Shown here: in pieces, positions 41,201 through 48,738 of the stretch
Numbering within the stretch: the stretch's first letter is position 1
Layout: each line of letters starts with the position of its first letter
From: Prevotella sp.
Lineage (GTDB): Bacteria; Bacteroidota; Bacteroidia; Bacteroidales; Bacteroidaceae
Length of the DNA stretch: 64,000 nt
Reading direction: 5' to 3'
Assembly (NCBI GenBank): GCA_022781445.1
Contig: JALETQ010000017.1
Span: 62,001-126,000 of the forward strand
The notes under the pieces: generated by a model
Databases searched by the model: none
The model's input: only the letters and a program-made list of their open reading frames with translations
What the model was told of the DNA's origin: nothing
Made by a program: the position numbers and the translations under genes

Positions 41201-41550
41201 CTTTGAGCCTGCGTCACACGGTTTTGCACATTGACGGCGGCCATGTCGGGATCGGTTCCCTGTTTGAAGTAAACCGTGATTTGCGCCATACCCGCATTGT
41301 TGGTTTGCGACTGAATGTAATTCATTCCTTCCACACCGTTGATGCTCTCTTCCAAAGGAGCCACCACCGCATTTTTCACGGTTTCGGCATCGGCACCCGA
41401 GTAAAAAGCCTGCACCGAGATGGTGGGCGGAGCGATGTCGGGATATTGTTCAACGGGCAGGGAAACCAGTCCGATGATACCCAATATCACGATCAGGATA
41501 GAGATAACGGTCGAAAGAACAGGCCGTTTTATAAAATTGGAGAATGTCAT
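38278..41550 (-). CDS. RND-family (HAE1-type) multidrug efflux permease
   Basis: FIKRPVLSTVISILIVILGIIGLVSLPVEQYPDIAPPTISVQAFYSGADAETVKNAVVAPLEE... Confidence 0.97.
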   Translation of the reverse strand: MTFSNFIKRPVLSTVISILIVILGIIGLVSLPVEQYPDIAPPTISVQAFYSGADAETVKNAVVAPLEESINGVEGMNYIQSQTNNAGMAQITVYFKQGTDPDMAAVNVQNRVTQAQSQLPAEVTRVGVTVTKRQSSQVLMYSLTSKGGRYDAQFLTNYNNINIMPALKRVQGVGDVNSFSTSIYTMRIWLKPEVMKQYGLMPSDITAVLAEQNIEAAPGSFGEQSNVAYEYSMRYKGRLKSAEEFGNIIISSGQGGQTLLLKDVAKIELGEQSYAVAMRNNNLPSVMGMVQQVAGSNANEIAQNAKKVLEEASRNFPPGMEYKINYDVTDFLYASIEEVIFTLFITLVLVFFVVYIFLQDFRSTLIPMIAVPVSLVGTFFFLNVFGFSINLLTLSALLLAIAIVVDDAIVVVEAVHAKLDLGYKSSLRASIDAMNEISGAIISITLVMASVFIPVSFLGGTSGTFYREFGVTMAISIFISAVNALTLSPALCAIFLKPKDEHGNARKMSGIARFHTAFNTAFDKTINKYKGGVRHFINKPVLTGALVVVGIALLVVTMKTTRTGLVPDEDTGVLFCTISMPPATSAERTQKVINQVDSMLAANPAIQSREQIKGYNFIAGQGSDQATFIIKLKPFSERSNGFFHKVAGLWEGDGIMRFFVDPMSNMSVLGMIYKQTANIKDAQVLAFAPPMIMGYSLTNSITLSMEDRTGGDINKFFNITQDYLRKLNERPEIQTAQTSWNPNYPQYMVGVDVAKCKQSGISPATVLTTLQGYYGGLYASNFNAYDKLFRVMIQADPASRMSPDGLKNIYVRTPNGMAPITEYCSLERVYGPSNINRFNLFTSISVNVSPADGYSSGEAMKAISEVADEVLPAGYTYEYSGLTRSEAESSNATALIFVLCIIFIYLILSAQYESYLLPLSVILSVPFGLAGAFLFTQMFGHQNDIYMQISLIMLIGLLAKNAILIVQFALERRSTGMAITWAAILGAGARLRPILMTSFAMIIGLLPMMFASGVGKNGNSTLGAAAIGGMLIGTLCQIFVVPALFVAFQSLQERFKPLAFDDENTDVADEMEQFTQCPDMKAGVQQKEEQ

Positions 41551-41640
41551 TGTCTGAGTTATTATATCGTTTGTATGATGCCGGCGGCTTCATCCTCGAC
41601 CGTTCGTGTCGAAGGGAGCCTGCGTCGACCGGTTGATGGC

Positions 41641-42846
41641 TTATTTCTTGTCGCCTTTCATGGCCTCCACGAAGCCGCCGGCACTGCTCTGTTTCTCACC
41701 GAGCTTGGTGGCATCGCTGATTTTCTTGGCATACTGCGCTTCGGTGATAGGCTTGATTTCCATGCCGTCATTGAGCTTGGTCAGTCCGTTGGTCACGATT
41801 TTGTCACCGGGCTTCAATCCTTCGGTGATGATATAGTTCAGGCCGTCGTTCTCCGGAGCCACCTTGACCTCGGTGTATTTCACCTTGTTGTCTTTGCCCA
41901 GCACATAAACGAAGATCTTATCCTGCACCTCCACAGTCGAATTTTGTGCCACGATGATGGCGTTGCCGTTGTTGCGCGGCACCACAATCGAACCCGACGA
42001 TCCGCTCTTCAACAGATGTTGAGGATTGGGAAAGCGTGCAATCATCGACACCGAACCGGTGTTGGGATCGATCACACCGCTGATTTTCGATACGTGTCCG
42101 GCCTGATTGAAGCGTGTTCCGTCCGACAGTTGGAGATACACTTCGGGGAATCGGGCTATCGCATTGCTCATGCTGCCGGCAGCCTTGGTCATCTCGAGCA
42201 GATCTTTCTCGGTCAGCGAGAAGTACACTTCAACCGTGTTGATGTTCGACACCGTCGTCAACGGCATCTGGCTCGTTGCACTCACCAACGCTCCTTCCTT
42301 GAAGGGCAGGCTGCCAACGACACCGTTCGTCGGACTCTTCACATAGCAGAACGACAGCGTTTCGCGGGCTGCTGCCAGAGCGGCCTGTGCCTGTGCCAGC
42401 GCAGCTTTGGCAGCGTCGTAGGAGTTGCGTGCCGTTTGCAGTTCATAAGTACCGATGACATTGTTTTTATGAAGTTGAACACTGTTGTCGTAAGTCAATT
42501 TGGTGGTGTTCACTTGTGCAGAGGCTGTGCTGACAGCCGCTTGTGCCTGACGCACCTGTGCCTGATAGGTGGCATTGTCGATGACGAACAACAACTGGCC
42601 GGCCTGCACATTCTGACCTTCCTGCACGCACACTTTGGTGAGAAATCCCGATATCTTCGGACGTATCTCCACATCCTGAACACCTTTTATGGTAGCAGGA
42701 TAAGAAGTCTCGGTCTTGGCGGTTTGCATCCCGATAGTCTTCACCGGATACTCGTTATCGCCGAAGTTCATGCCTCCTTTTTTGCCGCATGACACAGGCA
42801 GCAGCGTCAAAACAATCGCCACAACCATGATAAAGTTTTTCTTCAT
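41641..42846 (-). CDS. RND efflux periplasmic adaptor lipoprotein
   Basis: Lipobox VLTLLPVSCGKK; VEIRPKISGFLTKVCVQEGQNVQAGQLLFVIDNATYQAQ; GLKPGDKIVTNGLTKLNDGMEI. Confidence 0.95.
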   Translation of the reverse strand: MKKNFIMVVAIVLTLLPVSCGKKGGMNFGDNEYPVKTIGMQTAKTETSYPATIKGVQDVEIRPKISGFLTKVCVQEGQNVQAGQLLFVIDNATYQAQVRQAQAAVSTASAQVNTTKLTYDNSVQLHKNNVIGTYELQTARNSYDAAKAALAQAQAALAAARETLSFCYVKSPTNGVVGSLPFKEGALVSATSQMPLTTVSNINTVEVYFSLTEKDLLEMTKAAGSMSNAIARFPEVYLQLSDGTRFNQAGHVSKISGVIDPNTGSVSMIARFPNPQHLLKSGSSGSIVVPRNNGNAIIVAQNSTVEVQDKIFVYVLGKDNKVKYTEVKVAPENDGLNYIITEGLKPGDKIVTNGLTKLNDGMEIKPITEAQYAKKISDATKLGEKQSSAGGFVEAMKGDKK

Positions 42847-43058
42847 ACCTATTTCTTTTTTTGTTGATTGTATCTGAATGGACAGAAAACCCAAAAGACA
42901 TTGTAAGTTTTCTCCGTGCAAAGATAATGAACAATAAGTGATAAAGCTCATCATTCCTCGATTATTTAAGAATTATTGGCATGTGCAAATGCGCGATTAC
43001 CGTCTTTCCTGATGCTTGACGACGGCTCACAATCCGTTGCCGGCAGATTCTTTTCGTC

Positions 43059-43316
43059 GGAAGGAAAGCGGCTCGGGAACCATGGAATGCAGGGTTAAAC
43101 GGTCTGATGAACGATTGAAGATTGCTTCCGGTTTCCTACCGGCATCGTGCCGACATGTTCCGCTCATGCTGCAAAAGGGCAGCTTCCGGAAGGCAAAAGG
43201 GCAAGAACTGTCTTATAAAAGGGCAAGAATGACAATCCAAAAGCTGCCCTTTTACAAGACCACTCATAAACGATTGATATACAATGCCGACAAGAAGTAC
43301 GGACTACTCCCTTCAA
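43059..43316 (+). repeat. Long direct repeat, copy 1 (contains 22-bp array C)
   Basis: About 258 bp, near-identical to 47892-48149, with about 7 mismatches by eye and no internal indel. Confidence 0.9.
43173..43260. repeat. 22-bp-period AAAAGGGCA array, copy C
   Basis: Units at 43173, 43195, 43217 (AAAAGGGCA) and 43239 (AAAAGCTGCCC). Confidence 0.88.
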
Positions 43317-43857
43317 AGAAGCATGAAAGAACCGCTTCTGTAGCGACATCATCGCCGGAGGCCTGCTCCCGAAGGGTCATCAGAGCCGAAACCGGTATCG
43401 GCAGATTACCGGCCGGATGGGGTGTCGGCTTGCGGAAGGCATGGCCGGCCACGGCAAGACAAAACGGCTCTCCGGATGAAGGAAAACGGACAATATACAG
43501 TCGGAAAGCCTCGAAAACGACATGAAAGCCAAAATACCGGACTGACAGCCGACAGGGGGATAAGCACAACAATCGGAATCAGACATACGGATATACGACC
43601 CATGACGGGTAAGCAGATATTCCCGGGGAGGACATGGCTCGGGAGTTGTATGAACGGATTGGGATATATTATATATGGCAACGATGATAATTGCAAATGC
43701 TTCTCATAACAAAGAATCAGTCAATTGGCAAGAGAGATTTATGATTTGCTTACAGATACAGAAATATACAAAAAAAATTTGCTGCATGAACAAAAACTTT
43801 TATATTTGCAGGACTAATAAACATAATTTGTCAACAACGTAAATCAATTTACGCAAC

Positions 43858-44115
43858 ATGAATAAATTTATTTTAGTAGTAGGGTTGGCATTAAGTTTTT
43901 ACTCTTTGATGCCGTTAACAACATATGCAAACGGATCCGGAAAAATTGATCCGAGATATTTTGAACAAGGTCATTTGTTTGATGTAAAGAAAGTAGGCTT
44001 AATTACTGTTGACGGAGTAGAGCATATACTTTATGAAGCAGTAACTCGTGAAGGAGTTGTTATAACGTATTGGGTCAACGACAAAGGAGAGGCTGTTACT
44101 GTACCAAATAAATAG
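43858..44115 (+). CDS. Small secreted protein (85 aa), unknown family
   Basis: Signal peptide MNKFILVVGLALSFYSLMPLTTYAN then GSGKIDPRYFEQGHLFDVKKVGLITVDGVEHILYEAVTREGVVITYWVNDKGEAVTVPNK; followed by a terminator. Confidence 0.7.
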   Translation: MNKFILVVGLALSFYSLMPLTTYANGSGKIDPRYFEQGHLFDVKKVGLITVDGVEHILYEAVTREGVVITYWVNDKGEAVTVPNK

Positions 44116-44123
44116 TAGACGAT

Positions 44124-44172
44124 ATTACCAACCTTGCTAAATTATAAAAACAGGGTTGGTAATGTTGTTTTT
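44124..44172 (+). terminator. Terminator after the 85-aa gene
   Basis: ATTACCAACC...GGTTGGTAAT followed by GTTGTTTTTA. Confidence 0.7.
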
Positions 44173-44281
44173 ATTCAACTACTTCATTCACTACAACAAA
44201 TCATTTGGAGTTTTCAAATTGTGACACTTTAAGAACCAATAGTATCCAATTAATTACCGACAGTTATTTCAATACGACAAC

Positions 44282-45133
44282 ATGAAACCATTCAAATCAA
44301 TCTGTCTGACATTCGTCTGTCTTTTGATGATAAGCCTTGCTGCCCATGCCCAACAGCCGCAGGGGAAGTATCTCCGCATCGTTTATAATACCAAATACAA
44401 CACTCGTAAGAATATTAAACCTAAATACGACCTGCAATACCTTGAAATAACCGACAGCATATCCTACTTTTACAGCTATTATGATTGGCGAACAAGAGAA
44501 GTTGAAGACAGTTTGAACCGGAGAGGGAACTTCGATATCAGCCTGAGAGCAAAATTGAGTCAGCCTTATGCCACGGGACAATTATATAGGATTCACAAAG
44601 GAGAGCCCCGGAGAAACTTTCTCACCGGTCTGGTTATAGACATTGACGCCTTTAAATATGTCGAAGAACTACCCGATTTCAAATGGAAAATTCTGAACAG
44701 GGACTCGACCATCGCCGGCTATCCGTGCCAACAGGCCACCACCCGATTCAGAGGACGCACATGGAACGTGTGGTTCACGCCCGACATTCCCGTCTCAGAC
44801 GGGCCGTGGAAGTTCTGCGGACTGCCGGGACTCATCCTGAAAGCCGAAGACACCGACCATTATTTCGACTTCGAATGTGCAGGCATCCAGCACATCGACC
44901 ATTGCAACGCGAAATCAAATTCCCGATTCAAGTATCAGGAATGCACACCGCAAGAGTACTTCAAGACGCTCAAAGAAATCAAAAGTAACCCCATCGGCTA
45001 TATCCGGATGAGGAATTCCGGACAAAGCGGAGAAGAGGATGATATTCAAAGAAAAACCGATATCCGGAACAAACCCGAGGAACTGGCGAAAATCATCTAC
45101 ATCGAAGACTACGATGCGGCAGAGGAAAAATGA
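44282..45133 (+). CDS. GLPGLI-family protein
   Basis: Signal peptide; diagnostic PWKFCGLPGLILKAEDTDHYFDFECAGIQ. Confidence 0.93.
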   Translation: MKPFKSICLTFVCLLMISLAAHAQQPQGKYLRIVYNTKYNTRKNIKPKYDLQYLEITDSISYFYSYYDWRTREVEDSLNRRGNFDISLRAKLSQPYATGQLYRIHKGEPRRNFLTGLVIDIDAFKYVEELPDFKWKILNRDSTIAGYPCQQATTRFRGRTWNVWFTPDIPVSDGPWKFCGLPGLILKAEDTDHYFDFECAGIQHIDHCNAKSNSRFKYQECTPQEYFKTLKEIKSNPIGYIRMRNSGQSGEEDDIQRKTDIRNKPEELAKIIYIEDYDAAEEK

Positions 45134-45137
45134 CCCC

Positions 45138-47693
45138 ATGAAACACATCATCTCCATGCTCATAGGGTTGTTGCTGGGCACGTTGACGGCAGAAGCCCAG
45201 CACTTCAACGGCATCGTGAAAGATACCGAAGGCAACAAGCTGGCGCGAGTATCTGTGGTTTTGCTCGACAAGAAGAATCTCATCTTGTCTTACACCATCA
45301 CGAAAGACAACGGTGCCTTCAGCGTGGACGTCCCCGAAGGGAAAGAAGCCGCCAAGATCAAGTTCAGTTCGGTGGGATATGCCGCCGACACCACCGCCGT
45401 TTCGGACTTCAAGAACAATCAAGTGGTCGTGATGAACCCGGGCGTGACGATGATCAAAGAAGTGAAAGTGCAGGCCAGAGCCATCAAACAACGGGGCGAC
45501 ACCATCGACTATCTGGTGAGTTCGTTCAAGAAAGAACAAGACCGTTCCATCGCCGACGTGATAGCAAGGATGGCAGGAATGGAAGTCAAAAAAGACGGAA
45601 CCATCCTCTATCAAGGCAAAGCCATCAACAAGTTTTATGTGGAAGGAATGGACATGATGGGCGGAAAGTACTCGATGATCAGCGAGAACCTCACGCCCGA
45701 CAAGGTGAGAAAGGTGCAGGTTTTTGAAAATCATCAGCCCATCAAGACCCTCAAGAACGTGGACTTCAGCGAGAACGCGGCTCTCAACATCGTCTTGAAA
45801 GAAGATGCAAAGAACGTGTGGCAGACTTTGTTTGAGGCGGGATCGGGCATCACCTTGCAGGATGATGCCAAGGCCCTGTTCGACATCAGGCTGCTCGGCA
45901 TGCTGTTTTCCAAGAAGAAACAGAGCTTGTCGATGTATAAATTCAACAACACGGGCAAGGACATCCGACACGAGATGACAACCCATTCCATCTTCGAAGG
46001 ACAAGTAAGGACGGAGTATTCCTTGTTGTCGGACATCTCTTTGGGAGGCAGTTCGCTCGACGACAACCGCACCTTGTTCAACAATACCCATCTGCTGGCC
46101 AACAACTGGCTCTTCAAACTGAACGACGACTGCGAGTTGAGGACACAGGTTTCGACACAGTTCGACAAGACAACGGCGGAAAGTTACAGCCATACCGTCT
46201 ATACGAGCCTCATCGGCGACTCGGTGATAGCCCAACAGAGGGATGCCCGACGCTACAATTCCGAATACACGGGAGAGCTGCTGTTCAGATACAACAACGA
46301 CAAACTCTATCTCAACAACACCCTGAACGGCTATATGGACTTCGACCGAAGCATGAGTCACACGCTCTTGAACGGCACGACGAAAGCCGAGAAAGTGAAA
46401 CCGAGACAACGATACCTCACCGACAAGCTACGCCTCATCAAGAACATCAACAACAAAAAATCGTTCGAACTGGATGCCTATTTCTCCTACAACTACCTGC
46501 CGGGCACCCTCCTGATTTCCAACGGAAGTGTCGAAGAGCTCAACCTCAGGACAGTGATGTGGGGTGCTTCGACCAACTTCCGGCATCCTTTATGGGGTCT
46601 TGATGTCTGCTACCGGATAGAAACAGAGGGCAAGAGTCAAAAGCTGCAGGTCAATAATTTCATGGTCAATGACGAAGACTCGTTTACCGAACAGAAGTTG
46701 ACTGTCGAGCCTTCCGTCACCTATTTTACCCCCGCTTTGAATATCTCGGCTTTCATCCCGCTGAACTTGCGCTATCAGTCGTTTAACGGCAAGCAGCAGA
46801 CAAAGCTGAAGGCAGAACCCGGAATCTCCCTGCGCTTCACCCCGTTTAACCGATGGACGTTCATGACTTTCTACAATCTGAGCTGGACTCCTTCGGATAT
46901 CAGGATGACAAGCATGATGCCTTTCTTCTCCGACTACATCGTCATGCGAAGAGGATACGGCAAGCCTGTCTATCAGAAGTATCAGACACTGAACGGAAGC
47001 GTCGAATACAAAGACATCTTTCACAAGCTGTTTGCACGGATGCAGGCATATTTCAGCCGGTCGGACAATAATATTTTATACCGCAGCGCGATAAACCCCG
47101 AGTTCTTTTTTTACCAAAGCGAACCCACCGACCGGTTCACCTTCAACAAGAGTTTCTCGATCAATGCTTCGCTGAGCAAGAACTTCGACTGGCTGAAAAG
47201 CGGCGTGACGCTCTCCGCCCGAAAAGGAACAACGAAGACCGAACTGCTGTACGGCGAGGAACTTCAACCCATCCGTCTCGACAACGGCGGCATATCTCTC
47301 AGCTGTTCGGTAGACCCTGTGGCTTGGCTTTCGGTCGACGCAGCATTGAATTTCAATTATACCAAACAGAAAAACGAATATAGAACCGGCACGCCAAGCC
47401 CCACGCTGACTTACTTCAACCATTCGCTGAGAGCCTCACTGACCTTCGGGAAATGGCTGATACAAACACGAAACGAACTCTATCACAGCAACAACGAAAG
47501 CGTATCGACGACATTCTTCTCGGATCTCAAGGTGAGATATTCGAGGAAGAAAATAGAAATCGCCCTGGCGCTCAACAACATCTTCGGCAAGAATAAGTTT
47601 GAAAGACGAGTCGTCACCGAGACAACAAACGCCTACTACATGCAGAAGCTGCGTCCGAGAGAGGTGTTGCTGAGCTTTGCTTACGGCATCTGA
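45138..47693 (+). CDS. TonB-dependent receptor-like outer membrane protein with N-terminal carboxypeptidase-regulatory-like domain
   Basis: EAQHFNGIVKDTEGNKLARVSVVLLDKKNLILSYTITKDNGAFSVDVPEG; DYLVSSFKKEQDRSIADVIARMAGMEVKKDGTILYQGKAINKFYVEGMDM. Confidence 0.88.
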   Translation: MKHIISMLIGLLLGTLTAEAQHFNGIVKDTEGNKLARVSVVLLDKKNLILSYTITKDNGAFSVDVPEGKEAAKIKFSSVGYAADTTAVSDFKNNQVVVMNPGVTMIKEVKVQARAIKQRGDTIDYLVSSFKKEQDRSIADVIARMAGMEVKKDGTILYQGKAINKFYVEGMDMMGGKYSMISENLTPDKVRKVQVFENHQPIKTLKNVDFSENAALNIVLKEDAKNVWQTLFEAGSGITLQDDAKALFDIRLLGMLFSKKKQSLSMYKFNNTGKDIRHEMTTHSIFEGQVRTEYSLLSDISLGGSSLDDNRTLFNNTHLLANNWLFKLNDDCELRTQVSTQFDKTTAESYSHTVYTSLIGDSVIAQQRDARRYNSEYTGELLFRYNNDKLYLNNTLNGYMDFDRSMSHTLLNGTTKAEKVKPRQRYLTDKLRLIKNINNKKSFELDAYFSYNYLPGTLLISNGSVEELNLRTVMWGASTNFRHPLWGLDVCYRIETEGKSQKLQVNNFMVNDEDSFTEQKLTVEPSVTYFTPALNISAFIPLNLRYQSFNGKQQTKLKAEPGISLRFTPFNRWTFMTFYNLSWTPSDIRMTSMMPFFSDYIVMRRGYGKPVYQKYQTLNGSVEYKDIFHKLFARMQAYFSRSDNNILYRSAINPEFFFYQSEPTDRFTFNKSFSINASLSKNFDWLKSGVTLSARKGTTKTELLYGEELQPIRLDNGGISLSCSVDPVAWLSVDAALNFNYTKQKNEYRTGTPSPTLTYFNHSLRASLTFGKWLIQTRNELYHSNNESVSTTFFSDLKVRYSRKKIEIALALNNIFGKNKFERRVVTETTNAYYMQKLRPREVLLSFAYGI

Positions 47694-47891
47694 CGGTCGG
47701 AAATTCCGGCTGCCCACATTTGGTTGCAGCCCTTTTCCATGACCATACACGACGTTTTTCACATGTCTTCATCCCAATTGTTCATCCGACTCCAAGCAAT
47801 TTCATCCGACTGGCGACGGCTTGAGTGAAGGCATGACCGGCGATGTCAAGACAAAACGGATCTTCGGATACCGCAACAAGCGGACGAAAAC

Positions 47892-48149
47892 GGAAGGAAA
47901 GCGGCTCGGGAACCATGAAATGCAGGGTTAAACGGTCTGATGAACGATTGAAGATTGCTTCCGGTTTCCTACCGGCATCGTGCCGACATGTTCCGCTCAT
48001 GCTGCAAAAGGGCAGCTTCCGGAAGGCAAAAGGGCAAGAACTGTCTTGTAAAAGGGCAAGAATGACAAGCCAAAAGCTGCCCTTTTACAAGACCACTCAT
48101 AAGCGGTTGATATACAATGCCGACATGAAGTACGGACTACTCCCTTCAA
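47892..48149 (+). repeat. Long direct repeat, copy 2 (contains 22-bp array D)
   Basis: Near-identical to 43059-43316; AAAAGGGCA units from 48006 at 22-bp spacing. Confidence 0.9.
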
Positions 48150-48179
48150 GTACCGGCATCATCGCCAAAGGCCTGCTCC

Positions 48180-48362
48180 CCGACGGGGCATCAGAGCCGA
48201 AACCGGTATCGGCGGATTACAGACCGGACGGGACGTCGGCTTGCGGCAGACATGGCCGCCACGGCAAGACAAAACGGCTCTCCGGATGACGGCAAGCGGA
48301 CGAAATCGGACGGGAAGTGCCATAAACGGCAGGAAAGGCAGGACCGGCGGTCTGATGACCGT
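48180..48362 (+). repeat. R1 copy
   Basis: GGCATCAGAGCCGAAACCGG...CAGACATGGCCGCCACGGCAAGACAAAACGGC...GACGAAATCGGACGGGAAGTGCCATAAACGGCAG. Confidence 0.65.
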
Positions 48363-48369
48363 CCGGAAT

Positions 48370-48732
48370 TTATTGTTCGGCCGTGATCGAACGAAGGAGT
48401 TCGGGCAGTTCGATGGAATCGCAATTCATTCGGCCGAGACGTTCTTCTCCCATCTTCGTGAGCGAGAAGTGCATTTGTCGCTTATCGTTCTTGTCCAGTC
48501 TTCGACGCACCAGCTTTTTCTTTTCTACCGATGCTATCACCTTCGAGGCATTCGAACACGTCAGCTGTAGGGATTCGGCAATCTCCCCCGAGGTGATGTC
48601 GGCATGGTCTTTGAGGTGGCAGAGCAGCATGGCTTCGTTGATGTTGAGGTCGTACTGCTTCTCGAAAAGGCTTTCGAGTGCAGTGATGGCACGATATATT
48701 TCTCTGATTTTGCAGATCTTTGTCTTTTCCAT
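48370..48732 (-). CDS. MarR-family transcriptional regulator
   Basis: LNINEAMLLCHLKDHADITSGEIAESLQLTCSNASKVIASVEKKKLVRRRLDKNDKRQMHFSLTKMGEERL. Confidence 0.9.
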   Translation of the reverse strand: MEKTKICKIREIYRAITALESLFEKQYDLNINEAMLLCHLKDHADITSGEIAESLQLTCSNASKVIASVEKKKLVRRRLDKNDKRQMHFSLTKMGEERLGRMNCDSIELPELLRSITAEQ

Positions 48733-48738
48733 ACTCCA

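Noticed and set aside
39718-42792. 1024-aa plus-strand ORF opposite the RND permease and adaptor
   Set aside because: Fully antisense to recognisable efflux genes; low-complexity HDD/RR-rich text with no domain.
43016-43525. 169-aa ORF, and its near-duplicate 47843-48289 (MLQKGSFRKAKGQEL...)
   Set aside because: Both are translations of the duplicated repeat/array sequence, not genes; the KGQ pattern comes from AAAAGGGCA units.
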